Origin: Eutreptiella sp. 'Long Island Sound 2002'
Lineage: Eukaryota > Euglenozoa > Euglenophyceae > Eutreptiales > Eutreptiaceae
Length of the DNA: 64,000 nucleotides
Direction of reading: 5' to 3'
Assembly (NCBI GenBank): GCA_964036045.1
Contig: OZ038381.1
Coordinates: 137,174,306 to 137,238,305 of the forward strand
This document shows positions 41,292 to 51,599 of this stretch, piece after piece. Position 1 is the first letter of the stretch. Each line of letters begins with the position of its first letter. Both the position numbers and the translations under genes were made by a program. The notes beneath the pieces were generated by a model. That model made no database searches. It saw only the letters and a program-made list of their open reading frames with translations, and had not been told where the DNA came from.

Positions 41292-43952
41292 TCAGCTAGT
41301 TGGTCCCTGGTTGTTAACTTCAAAAGTGACATATGATGGCACCTTCACCCACTGCACCTTGCGACCGGGCTTATCCAATTCATTCAGTAGCTCCTCCCAC
41401 CTTAGAGCATTTGAGACAGGGCCACACGAGCCAATCCAGCCCGGGATTTTCCAGCGCCGGGCGGCGCCCATGCACCCAGAATGACATATTGGGAATCGGT
41501 ACAAATAGCAGTTTCCTTAATGCGGAAGAGTTGTAGGGCCGAGAGGGCCGCATACCGTTCTTGTGAATTGTTCGTTTCGCGGAGGTCACTAGCACTTATC
41601 CCGCCATGGAAACACGGTTGGCACAGAAAACTCCGTAATTTGGTAGCCTGCCTGCCCCTCGCTCTATGACCGATGATCCGTCTATGAATACTAGGGGTAT
41701 ATCTTGTTCTATGAAGTGCTAGAGCAATTCCTGAAGTTCCTTGCCTGTGTACTACTTGTGCCGTCGCCTTTGCTTGACGTTTTGAGGGGGGCGGGGCGGG
41801 TGGCACGTTAACGAAGACTGGAGGGTCGTGGGGTGGGGGCTACTGTTGATGTTAGCGGCAGAGGAACTGAAGGAACGAGGTAAGAACTTCATTTGGAATA
41901 GGAAGTCACAGTGGAAATGTGTTCCAAAGGGAGAGGGCATGTCCCCAATGTTTATAGAATGCCTCCCATGTAATGGGGCAGAAAGTGTTAAACTTTTTGT
42001 TGCGGCGGAGACACAAGCTTGTGTAAGGCGCCGACCAGCCCAAAAATGCCTGCTGGCTTTTCGAGGGAAGCTGCCGTGGAGTGCCGCATGAGATCCTGTG
42101 CCGAAAATGGTTGGGACACCATGGACGAAGAGGCTGTATTGATAACATCAAATGCATCCTTTAGGAAAAGGTAACAATAAAGGGACTGGTCGATTGATTC
42201 TAATTCATTGTCCATAGGACACGAGACCTCCGTGGGTGTCAAGACCTGTTGTCGTTCACCCAGAGGGAGGCGGGACTAGAGGGCTTTGTGTATGAAATCT
42301 TTGTACATCGGTGGTAAGGTTAAATTATGAAATGCCGTCCAAACGTCGTAACGCTGGCGTGTTTTCAGTGAATGCGGCCGTGAGAGGAGACTGGCCACAG
42401 GGGCGGAGGTCCAGGTGAGCCAACAGGTCACTTCCGGCATGGGCAGGCAAGTTGGCTCAAGCGCAATTGCCGGAGGCTGTGCTGGTTGTGCTTGATACAT
42501 AGGAAGCCAAGTTGCTGCAAAAAGTGGAAGAAGAGAATCATCTTCAACAATTGTCCCAATGTGAGGACTCGTAGTCTAATGGGGCAGGGTCCGAAGTAGG
42601 TCAAATGCTGTGAGTTGCGGAAGAGCATCCAATGCCAAAGGGGCGTGTCGTAGGAGACAATTTGAGGCTCGGCCAAGAGAAAATCCTTTTTGACCAAAGA
42701 CAATGCTCTGGCGGACCATCCTACGTAAGACATGCTTTTCCAAATAACATTGGACCCATTTGGAAAAAGGGGAGCAATGCGGGTGCTACCACGATTCCTA
42801 GGTCTGTGGCGAAAGGCCGGAAGGTGGTGTCCAAGATGCCTGGCACACTTAATGGATCTTAACGGACAAAGGCGGTTGAATATTGCCAAAGAAGAAAAAT
42901 TTTTGGCGGCGCCAAATCATAATCTCCTTTGTCTAGTGGGTGGGGGGGGACGTCAAGTGTAATGCTCCAAGAAGTGAGTTTTAACGCCACATGATAAATT
43001 GTCTTGAGAGTGGAAATCACAGTTGCACTGTGATACACCATTCATGCCGGGTGCACCAAAAGGGGTAGGATGGAGAGCTCAAGTAGGTGATAATGCGTTC
43101 CGGAAGGGAGAGGGCCCAAGTCTGCACAGCAAAAGCTCTCCCCATGGCTTTGTGAAGTGCATGGGAGTATGCTTCCTCCGAGCTAGCTGCTCCAAATTGT
43201 ACGCCTAGATATTTGTTGAATTTCTGGATGGGGGGCCCCGTGGATAGGAGCTGTACTTTGTGTGATTCGGTCCACACCCCTTTCAACAAAATGGCACATT
43301 TTTTGGCATTGACGAAGAGACCCGAGAAGGATTTGATGTCCGCCCAAGCCAGGTCAAAAGTGAAAACCGCTTGGTATGGATTGCGTGTAACGATGATCAA
43401 GAGACCATTTGCATATAGAAGCCCTTGCACTTGAGGGGAGATGGCTGTGAGTTTGCGTGCAATTGGTGAAATGAGCAGAGCAAAGATGGATGGGGAGAGG
43501 CACATCCGAAGAAGACATGGGGCGGAAAGATTGCAACGAAGGAGCTCATGGATTACCACCGCATGTGGCACAGTTAACGACGCGTAACCCTCGTGTTGAA
43601 CGGAGCGAAGTGGAATACAAAAAATTGGAGTGAGCGTTGACGCTAGAGATTTTTGACCTGGCATGGCGTAGGGTAGGATATGGCAAACTTGTTTGAGATG
43701 CTTTGCTAGGGCCCCCAAGCTGCACAAGACTGGCGGGTTTTTGGCCATGGGCAAGGAGACCGAGGCCTGCCCTGCATATGTCCTCGTTACAACCAATTGG
43801 CCAGGGCGGTGCAGAAGGTGGTGCCCAAGGGGGTCAAGGCGTTGGCGGTGGCCCCGGAGTGGACTGAGAAATCCCGGTGGGATTCGCTTCATGCTATCTC
43901 CTAGCCTTCGTGCGTTTTCACGGACACGTGTACAGGTTTGCACTTGCACCAA
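41292..43952 (-). pseudogene. L4: decayed LINE ORF2 (RT to RNase H)
   Basis: On the minus strand, pieces in several frames line up with L3 ORF2. RT: MCLSPSIFALLISPIARKL (motif B region), LLYANGLLIIV (motif C, YANG instead of YADD). Thumb: KFNKYLGVQFGAASSEEAY. Then the post-RT block LPPMYKDFIHKAL, TAG 42,276, SRLPLGERQQ, CPMDNELESIDQSLYCYLF. RNase H pieces: NNSQERYAALSALQL, ICTDSQYVILGAW, VQWVKVPSYV. L3 has Trp where the TAG lies (IRHALWAKL), so here the stop looks like Trp decay. Loss of both catalytic Asp in motif C and many frame changes show a dead copy of the same broad LINE clade as L3. Confidence 0.78.
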
Positions 43953-44220
43953 GACGTGCCTTTTTGCACTGTGCCCGGTTTACCACTATGGTGCTAGGGG
44001 GTTGCTTCCAAGACATGGTTGGCAAAAGGCTACATTAGAGGCCTTGGAGGACCGTCCTATTTGCCGTGGATACCACAAGCCTTGTGTCACAAGCAGACCT
44101 AGCTGACGTTGTACCCCAAGGCACACAAGTGGCCAAGGTACAGACGCAAGACGCCAACCGCTGGGTGTTACACGGTCTCCATTCCATGCAAACACAGTCA
44201 CTAAGAAAAAGTAGTAAACC
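43953..44220. other. Spacer; contains a partial subrepeat
   Basis: The stretch at 44,176-44,220 resembles 44,502-44,546 (CATTCCATGCAAACACAGTC against the later CAATTCCATGCAAACGCAGG), so repeat copy A has an extra partial unit on its left. Otherwise nothing is recognised. Confidence 0.5.
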
Positions 44221-45283
44221 CAAGTACTTATACACTACAAGCAATGTCACTCAAGCATACTCCAATACGGTGGCAAAACACAAGCAGAGTCGTGAAATCC
44301 CCGACGAAGGGGGTAAGAAACATGGGTGGGCAAGAAGGCGCATCCACCATGACAGCAAAGCAATTAAAGATTGGCAAAACACAGCATGCACACTGCATCC
44401 CCACCATCCCGCCAATGACTGTCCAACACCCCAGCCTGCAAGGACATTCTGACGGCCACGAAAAAACCTTTGTATTTTTGCTGAAAACATCATTTTTACA
44501 ATGTCTCAATTCCATGCAAACGCAGGCACTCAGAAAAACCAATACACCAAAGACCTGATCCACTACGGGCAATACCACTTAGGCACACTCCTACCCCAAA
44601 GAAATGGATATTTTCCGAGGCAGTCGACCTACACTAGACCACACCCCTGCCGCTGAGACGACAAAGTAGTCAAAACATCAGAGAAAATATGCCCCCCCCC
44701 CAAGGGGAAGGCGGGACCGTCGTAAAATACGGAAAAGATCTGCCCCACCCCTTCCAACTCTTACAACGATGAATGGCCACATCTGTGCAAGCACATAGAG
44801 ATGGAAAACATCCCGACCGACTTGGCAGGTCAACTGGGCTGCGTTCTAAAATAACATAAAAGCCGGCCAACCCAAATGCACTCCACCATCTCCGCCAAAA
44901 AAACTACCTCAATAGCCTATTTTGGACTTGCAAACGTGAAGCACAGCGAAAACTAGTCACATGTTCACAAGCAACAAAACTATCATTCCCCACCAAGACC
45001 CTACTCCACTGCAAATACCCAGCTATCTTGAAGGCCGGGACAATTGGAAAAAACTCAGCATGCTGGAGGGAAGCAATCCAACCAAGGCACTAAAGATGTT
45101 GGATCCCCCTCGGCGTGACGAAAACACCTAAACGAAAACCACGTTTCCGCCTGGGGGCTGCATCCACAAATAATACATTAGGCTCCACGGAATCCGGAGG
45201 TCCCCTACAAACATACACCCGAAAACAAAATGCTGTGGTAGCACAACAAAAATGACCGCAGTCAACAGCAGTCAAATCAAAGG
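44221..45283 (-). repeat. Long direct repeat, copy A (LTR-like)
   Basis: About 1.06 kb, matching 49,417-50,473 in the same orientation at roughly 93% by eye. Shared words include GAAATCCCCGACGAAGGGGG, GCATCCACCATGACAGCAAA and GGTAGCACAACAAAAA. The two copies enclose 4.1 kb. The ends are not TG...CA, and I see no primer-binding site, polypurine tract or target duplication, so LTR status is uncertain. An internal subrepeat of about 327 bp relates the left and middle parts. Confidence 0.85.
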
Positions 45284-46817
45284 TAGGTAGGTAGGTATCT
45301 TCGGCAGCTCGGGAGGCCTCCTTTGACAATGCAAGAAGAATGTCTTATCAAGGGGACGTCCTGTCCCTCCCACTGCCCTAGGTCAGGTGCCTCTTAAGCC
45401 GCTCCCGCAGGCGCTTGGGAAGGCAGTGTCGCGGCCACCCGGTCCAGGTGTCCCGGGTGGGAGGGTGTCCCCACATGTGTCCGTGGGTAGGGTCACATGC
45501 CCCCTCCTGCGCGCGGCAGCTCTGGGGGGCTGCCGAGCCGTGTGGAGTATCTCTCACCACAGGGGGTGTTGCTCCCGCGAGTGTACGGTACGATCGCCTC
45601 ACCCTTGTGGCTCGAGTTGCGGGGCCCCGCTGCTTGGCAAGCGACCCCCTCCTGGGCTGCGTGCCGGCTCGCCTGTCACCTGTTGTTGCCATGGCTCCGG
45701 GTGACGTTTGCCATGCTCCCCGATGCAGCCCGACCGGGGTCGGACCAGTGGCCTTGGAGTACCGCTCCTGCTCCTGGCCCGGCGGGTCGGCTGGGTCGTC
45801 CCAGTGTGTCCGACCCTGTGGGGTGTGGTTTGTTGTGCCCTGTCCCTCTGTTGCCCTACGTGCGTACGCGCGTGCGATGTCCGGGGCCTCTTGGCGCTTG
45901 TTCACCGGTGCGCGTGTCATGTGCCTTCTGTGTGCGGTATCCGTGGCCACGTGGCTCTTGTTCATCGCTGTGCGCGCTGTGTGCGGCACGCGCGTGACGT
46001 TGGTGGCTTCGTTGGGGTCCCCCCTCCTCCTTTTTGTGTTTTTCGTTGTTTCTTGCTCCATACTTTCTTCTTTTTTTTTCTTTTTTTTTTTAGCAAAGGA
46101 AAAGCGGAAAAGGGGCGCGCGAACTCCACAGGCAAAGGCATGGGCAATTGGAGCAGCGGTGTGGCAGTGCTGTGTTCCTCGTCGTGGTGCGTGCTGCTGG
46201 TGTCTTCCCGGCGGTTGCGCCCCAAGGGTGCGGCTCGCGTGTCATGATGTATACGGGTGCAGGTTAGTGTGGGTTCGGCTGGGTGTCTCTTTGCGTCTCG
46301 GTTACGCTTCGGGCGGGGCCAGTGGGCGTGACTCGCGGGTCAGGTGGTGCTGGCAGGTTAGGCGGATGTGATGGCTGCGGGCGTGGCCTTTGGCTACTTT
46401 TCTGCCTCAGATTGCGGGGTCAGGCTCGGAGGGTTAGGTGCTGTGGGGCGTGGTTCGTGTTCGTCAGCTCCTGTCGTGCTTAAGCTGCGGGTGGGGCCCG
46501 TGGGCGTGATTTGCGGGTTAGGCGGTTTTCGCCGGGTTAGGCGGATTTGACGGCTGCGGGCATGGGTTTGGCGCCATCGGGCGTGGCGGGTGCCCGTCGG
46601 CGTGTGCGTTGGCTTCCAGCTGCCCCTGGTTCGTGCGGCTTCTTCTGGGCGGGGTATGGCGTGTTGTTCGGTGGCGGTGCCCGGCGGGGTAGTGGGCCGT
46701 GAGTGGGTCACTGCGGGGGGCGATGCTGGGCTTGGTCGTCGGGCCAGGTCGGGTCTCGGGCAGTTGGGCCGGCGGGTAAGGGCACTGTCGCTGGCCGGTC
46801 CGGTGCCTCGGGCGCGG
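45284..46817. other. No gene supported within the repeat-flanked interval
   Basis: GC-rich DNA with long open frames on both strands (a 318-codon frame on plus, a 227-codon frame on minus) whose translations are Arg/Gly/Cys-rich and not protein-like. A T-rich tract (46,058-46,093) lies in the middle. Confidence 0.4.
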
Positions 46818-47930
46818 TCAGGCCTGGCTGGGGCCGGTGCGGGCCACGGTGGCTCGCGGTGCCTTGTGGCCGCCGGGCCGGATTGGTTCGCGGCCTGGGG
46901 TCGGGGCTGCTGGGTGCGGCGGCCTGTGGGGGCAGGTAGTGTCGTTGGCGTGTGACCCGGGCGTGGCGTAGGAAGTAACCCCCCGTGGGGTTAGGCGGCG
47001 GCGCCGCCGGCCGGGGGGGTCAAGCGCGTCATGCTGTGTGGCGTGCGGGGTTCCCGGGGTGCGGCGGGTCGGGGCGGTGTCGGTGCTGCCGGTATCCGTG
47101 CGTCGGCGCTTGCGGGGTGGCGAGGGGGTGTCTGTGTGTGGGGCCGGGCTTGGGGTGATGTCCCACAGGCTCTTTCCTTCCTTCTGCGTCGCCTGGAGGG
47201 TCTCCCGCAGGCGCCCGAGGACGTGCGGGTGTTTCTGGGGTGTGGGGAGCTGGCGGGCGTGGACTCCCTGGGGATGGAGCGCATCGGCCAGCATGGCTTC
47301 CCATGCGTCCTGCGGCATCCATCCCACCGCCGGCTGGAGTCGGCGGTTCTCCATCGTCTCCCTGCACAGCCGGCGGACCAGGCCCTCGAGGGAGGGCTCC
47401 GCCCGGGCCCACTTCCGCAGCTCCCACAGCTGCGTGTGGGTCCAGCGCTGCCAGCACGGTCCACGGGCGGGTCCGTGGCCTTGGGCGTGGGCGTGGGTGT
47501 GGGCGTGGGTGCGAGCGGTGGAGAAATGGGGACTGGCGGCGGCGGTGGGCTTGGGGGACTCCTCGTAGTCGTGCGCCATGGGGGTGCGCGGGGAGTGGGC
47601 GGGGCGGGGGCGTACGCGGACACATGGAGACATGGATAAGGACTCTGCCTCGGGGTTGGGTTGAGGTCCATGGTGGCGGCGGTAACGGAGCATATGCTGG
47701 ACGTGGGCAGACACCGGGGGCTGGTATGGGGGTGAAGACGCTGCTCGTTGCCCCTGGTGTTCCTCCGGCCCGGGCGGGGGGAATGGCCTGTGGGCCCGGG
47801 GTGCGGGTTTTGGGTGGTGTTGGGATGAGGCGCGTCGCGCTTCTGCCGTGGCGCGTTCCGCCATGAAGGTGGTGGCGGCGGCGTCGGTGATGGGGGGGGG
47901 GGGCGTCGTGCTGGGCGCTGCTGTTGCCAA
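46818..47930 (-). CDS. Unknown protein, about 370 residues
   Basis: An uninterrupted minus-strand frame. The N-terminal 170 residues are Pro/His/Ala-rich low complexity (with alternating His-Ala/Thr near THAHTHAHAQGHG). A folded-looking block follows: THTQLWELRKWARAEPSLEG, LVRRLCRETMENRRLQPAVG, WMPQDAWEAMLADALHPQGV, LGRLRETLQATQKEGKSLW. A basic patch PPRKRRRTDT may be a nuclear signal. The C-terminus is again Arg/Pro-rich. The helical block would suit a gag-like or DNA-binding protein, but no family is recognised. It lies between the two long direct repeats, in the same orientation as the gene at 48.5-49.4 kb. Confidence 0.5.
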   Translation of the reverse strand: MATAAPSTTPPPPITDAAATTFMAERATAEARRASSQHHPKPAPRAHRPFPPPGPEEHQGQRAASSPPYQPPVSAHVQHMLRYRRHHGPQPNPEAESLSMSPCVRVRPRPAHSPRTPMAHDYEESPKPTAAASPHFSTARTHAHTHAHAQGHGPARGPCWQRWTHTQLWELRKWARAEPSLEGLVRRLCRETMENRRLQPAVGWMPQDAWEAMLADALHPQGVHARQLPTPQKHPHVLGRLRETLQATQKEGKSLWDITPSPAPHTDTPSPPRKRRRTDTGSTDTAPTRRTPGTPHATQHDALDPPGRRRRRLTPRGVTSYATPGSHANDTTCPHRPPHPAAPTPGREPIRPGGHKAPRATVARTGPSQA

Positions 47931-48544
47931 GCCTTTGGTGGCAATGGCTGGAGGTCCTAGAGGACGTTCGTGGGGGGCTGGGTTTGCGCTGCCGGCGTAG
48001 CGCCGGGCTTGGGCTTGGGCTTGGGTTGGGCAGCAGGTTGGGGCCGTGGTGTGGCGGTGGGTTTGGGTGGCTGCTTGGCGTTGGGCTTGGGTGGTGGCTG
48101 GGTTTTGGGTTGCGGCGCGGCGGCAGGTTTGGGTTTCGGCTGGCTGCGGGTGCGGGCTTCGTTCGGGTGCGCTGCCGCCCCGCTTTGCCGGTAGCGGGTC
48201 GTGGGGCTGCGGGGGCCTTGGCGGTGGCGGGGGCGCTGGCGGCTAGGACAGGTTTGGGGGCTTGCGTGGATGGCGTTGCCCGCGGTTTGGGGGGTGGTGT
48301 GCCGGGTGTGGGTGTGGTGGTGGAGGTGGACGAGGTGGTTGTAGTGGTGGAGGTCGTGGAGTCGGAGGCGGAGGAGACGGACGTGGGGGGCGGCGGGGGG
48401 TCCCGGACGGCGGGGGCGGGTGCTGGTTGCTGGGTCCTGTGGGCAAAGAGGGTGAGGTGAGGGTTCGGGCATGGGGCGTGTGCGTGCGCTTTCCCTGGTG
48501 TCCTGTGTGCGTGCTGGTGCCGGTGCCGTGGCTTGTGTCATGTG
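47931..48544. other. Low-complexity Pro/Lys coding-like tract
   Basis: A minus-strand frame rich in PKPKPKP and HHH/TRHTT words links the two unknown genes of this interval. It could be a linker of one large protein but carries no motif. Confidence 0.35.
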
Positions 48545-49379
48545 TGGTGTGTGGTGGTGTCGTGGAGTCGTCTTGAATGCGCGGGTTGGTGAGCTACCCG
48601 GGGGGTGCAGGTTTGCTCCAGCACGTGTGGATCTGACTGCTGGAGGCAGTGGAGGGTTCCGAAGAAGCACCGCTAGATGCCGAGCATGTTGTCCTCTGTG
48701 AGGTGGGGGTGGTGTTGGGTGGGGGTGTTCGGGCACGGCCACAGCAGGGTCATGAGGCGGGCAGCCACCATGAACGGGCAGAGCTGCATGGTGGTGGGGC
48801 GCGGGGGGGTCGGTCCCGTGCGGTTCGGGGGGGCCTCCCTGTGCTGGGGCCGGAGGGTAACCTTCCACGTCCATCGCTGGGCGGGGATGTGCCAGGACTG
48901 CTAGGTCCATTTGGCAAGGCGGTACATCGCACTGCCAAGGCCCTGGTGGCCGCTGCGGATGGAGAGCAGCGTCTTCAGGGACTTGTGCCCCCATGTGCCC
49001 CGGATGTGGGGGTCGTCCGACTGTTCCTCCCTGGTGTACGTGTAGGGGCCAGGGCTGTGCGGGGGGGGGGGGGGGGGTAGTCGGCGGGGAGGAGGGAGTC
49101 GGTGCCGTGGACCACCCAGGTGTCGGTTGGTGCGTGGTAGTGGGTGGTGGAGAGGGTGTGGTGTTTGTTGCACATGAGGGTCATGTACATGGAGGGGGCC
49201 GGTTGGCTGTTGTCGGCAGTGGAGATGTCGCCCTGGACGTGGTCCCTGAAGTTGCTCAAGGAGGCCACGCGGTCGACCCGCGTCCTCCTTTCCCACGCCA
49301 TGGTGTTGGTTGGGGTGGTGCTGGGTAGGGGGTGGGCCATGTCGGGCTTGCGGTAGCGGGTGCGGCCCGTGGAGGTCAC
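48545..49379 (-). CDS. Unknown protein, read through two TAGs
   Basis: Two overlapping frames join at a C-run (49,060-49,078). The first reads MTSTGRTRYRKPDMAHPLPS, ERRTRVDRVASLSNFRDHV, QPAPSMYMTLMCNKHHTLST and THYHAPTDTWVVHGTDSLL. The second reads HIRGTWGHKSLKTLLSIRSG, GLGSAMYRLAKWT, then TAG (48,901), QSWHIPAQRWTWKVTLRPQH, MVAARLMTLLWPCPNTPTQ, TEDNMLGI, TAG (48,673), RCFFGTLHCLQQSDPHVLEQ, to a TGA. The Trp, His and Cys content and even distribution argue for real coding on both sides of each TAG. No domain is recognised. It starts 40 bases inside long repeat B. Confidence 0.48.
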
Positions 49380-49416
49380 CCGCTCCGGCTCGGGGTGTAC
49401 GACAAGGTGCCGACAA

Positions 49417-50473
49417 AGTACTTATGCACTACACACAATGCCACTCAAGCATACGCCAATACGGTGGCAAAACACTAGAAGAGCCCTGAAATCCCCGACG
49501 AAGGGGGTAAGAAACATGGGTGGGCAAGAAGGCGCATCCACCATGACAGCAAAGCAATTAAAGATTGGCAAAACACAGCATGTGCACTGCATCCCCACCA
49601 TCCCGCCAATGACTGTCCACAACCCCTGCCTGCAAGGACATTCCGACGGCCACGAAAAAACCTTTGTATTTTTGCGGAAAATATCATTTTTACAATGTCT
49701 CAATTCCATGCAAACGCATGCACTCAGAAAAAACCAATACACCCAAGACCTGATCCACTACAGGCAATACCACTTAGGCACACTCATACCCCAAAGAAAT
49801 GGATCTTTTCTGAGGCAGTCGACCTACACTGGACCGCACCCCTACCGCTGAGACGACAAAGCAATCAAAACATCAAAGAGAATATGTCCGTCCCCCCCCC
49901 CCAAGGGGAAGGCGGGACCGTCGTAAAATACGGAAAAGATCTGCCCCACCCCTTCCAACTCTTATAACGATGAATACGCAAGCCACTAAAGATGGAAAAC
50001 ATCCCAACCGACTTGGCAGGTCAGCTGGGCTGCGTTCTAATATAACATAAAAGCCGGCCAACCCAAGTGCACTCCCCCATCTCCACCAAAAAAGCTGCCT
50101 CAACAGCCTATTTTGGACTTGCAAACGTGAAGCACAGCGAAAACTAGTCACATGTTCACGAGCAACAAAACTATCATTCACCACCAAGACCCTACTCCAC
50201 TGCAAATGCCCAGCTAACTTGAAGGCCGGGACAATTGGAAAAAACTGAGCATGCTAGAGGGAAGCAATCCAACCAAGGCACTAAGGATGTCGTATCCCCC
50301 TCGGCGTGACGAAAAGACCTAAACGAAAACCACGTTTCCGCCTGGGGGCTGCATCCACAAATAATACATTAGGCTCCACGGAATCCGGAGGTCCCCTCCA
50401 AACACACCCCCGAAAACAAAATTCTGTGGTAGCACAACAAAAAGTACCGCAGTCAACAGCAGTCAAATCAAAG
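49417..50473 (-). repeat. Long direct repeat, copy B (LTR-like)
   Basis: Partner of 44,221-45,283; see there. Beyond its right end (50,474 on) lies retroelement RT debris on the minus strand, so copy B could be the 3' LTR of that element, the 5' LTR of the 45.3-49.4 kb interval, or shared by nested insertions. Confidence 0.85.
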
Positions 50474-50621
50474 CCAGACGAAAACTGTGACTGTAAGTCA
50501 ATTTCCAGCTATAAGCTCCGGAGAAAAATGGCGCCGTACCCCGGCCATGCTCCATTCCTTGCCTCGTCATGCACCCTAGCACGATCCTCACCCATCTCTT
50601 CACCAACGTTGTGATCATACC

Positions 50622-51470
50622 TTACCTATTCCACATTGTCTTGCGCACTGTGCTAAACATCTTCCCCAGAAAATCAAACTCTGTACAAGGCTCCGAGACT
50701 GATTTTGGGCTGATTGCAAACTTTGCCCCAGTCACCTTGCTTCTAGGCCTTCCGGCCGCCCTCCTCAGATCCCTACGTGCCCTAGCAAGCAGTTTTTCAT
50801 CTAAATACATGACCGGCAACAGGTGCAACTTATATATTGCATTGCAAGCCAAAGAAGAAATCAGCCTTTGGCAAATGAGCGGCGAATATGTCCAGCCAAA
50901 CCGGAGTGTACTCCACACGAAGTACTCATCCGAAACAGCAACGTCTCATGCGAAACAGCAATAAAAAAAATTGGCGCCACTCACGAGGCATCACGATACT
51001 CCAATAGCAGTTGGAATCGTCTAATTTAATCATATACGGCCGCCGTTTCTTCCTTAACAACAAACAATCTCGCAACTCTTCAAATAGGGCAACACGAAAC
51101 ACGGTGGTGTGTGGCTGTCTAAATTGTTCATTTTCATACTATTGAAAATGAAACTGCACTTTTCACTATTCTTGGGAATAACATGCGTCCTACAAGAACC
51201 CCCCCTCCCCCCCGTCGATTTCCACATGTCTTCAATGAGCCCCTTCGACCACACTGTCAAGCATTTCTTGAAGGCCAATGCTTGAACTCCTCCCAACCCC
51301 ATGAGATTCACACAAACATAGCTTGTAATTACCCGAGAGATCATGAGGCACATAATGATCCCACAAGGCCTTACTCGGTGGCACCCTGCCACATTCGCCC
51401 AGCCCTCTACTCGCAATTGCCGAGGCGACTTCGCCATCCTCCTCTTCATCTCAGTCGTGCGTGTCATCAT
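50622..51470 (-). pseudogene. Retroelement RT remnant (motif C YLDE)
   Basis: Minus-strand pieces: YVCVNLMGLGGVQALAFKK, then after a gap LLPVMYLDEKLLARARRDLR, and GAKFAISPKSVSEPC, EFDFLGKMFSTV. The MGL-G ... AF-K, Y-L-D-E (YLDD expected) and K-S-x-x-E-P ... FLG blocks follow the order of the palm and connection of LTR- or DIRS-type reverse transcriptases. It is interrupted and lacks the fingers. It lies just inside long repeat B, consistent with the 3' part of a minus-strand retroelement. Family assignment is tentative. Confidence 0.45.
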
Positions 51471-51599
51471 CTTCCTCCTCCCAATCGTCTCCTGGTGGTA
51501 AGTGGGCCAACCTCTGCAGTAAGGTGGCCATATCCTTCCACATCCTGGACCAACTATCTCCTACAATCGTGAAGCAAAGATCATAGCCCCTTCAGCGAC

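Noticed and set aside
45378-46371. Gene in the 318-codon plus-strand or 227-codon minus-strand frame
   Set aside because: Both translations have biased Cys/Arg/Gly or Arg/Thr/Pro composition without motifs; likely GC-driven open frames.
48895-48910. Viral-type programmed stop readthrough at TAG-CAG-TCC
   Set aside because: It resembles but does not match the known UAG-CAR-YYA context, and similar TAGs occur elsewhere in many different contexts.
44221-50473. Canonical LTR retrotransposon
   Set aside because: Copies A and B lack TG...CA ends, target duplication, priming site and polypurine tract, and no RT lies between them; reported only as LTR-like repeats.
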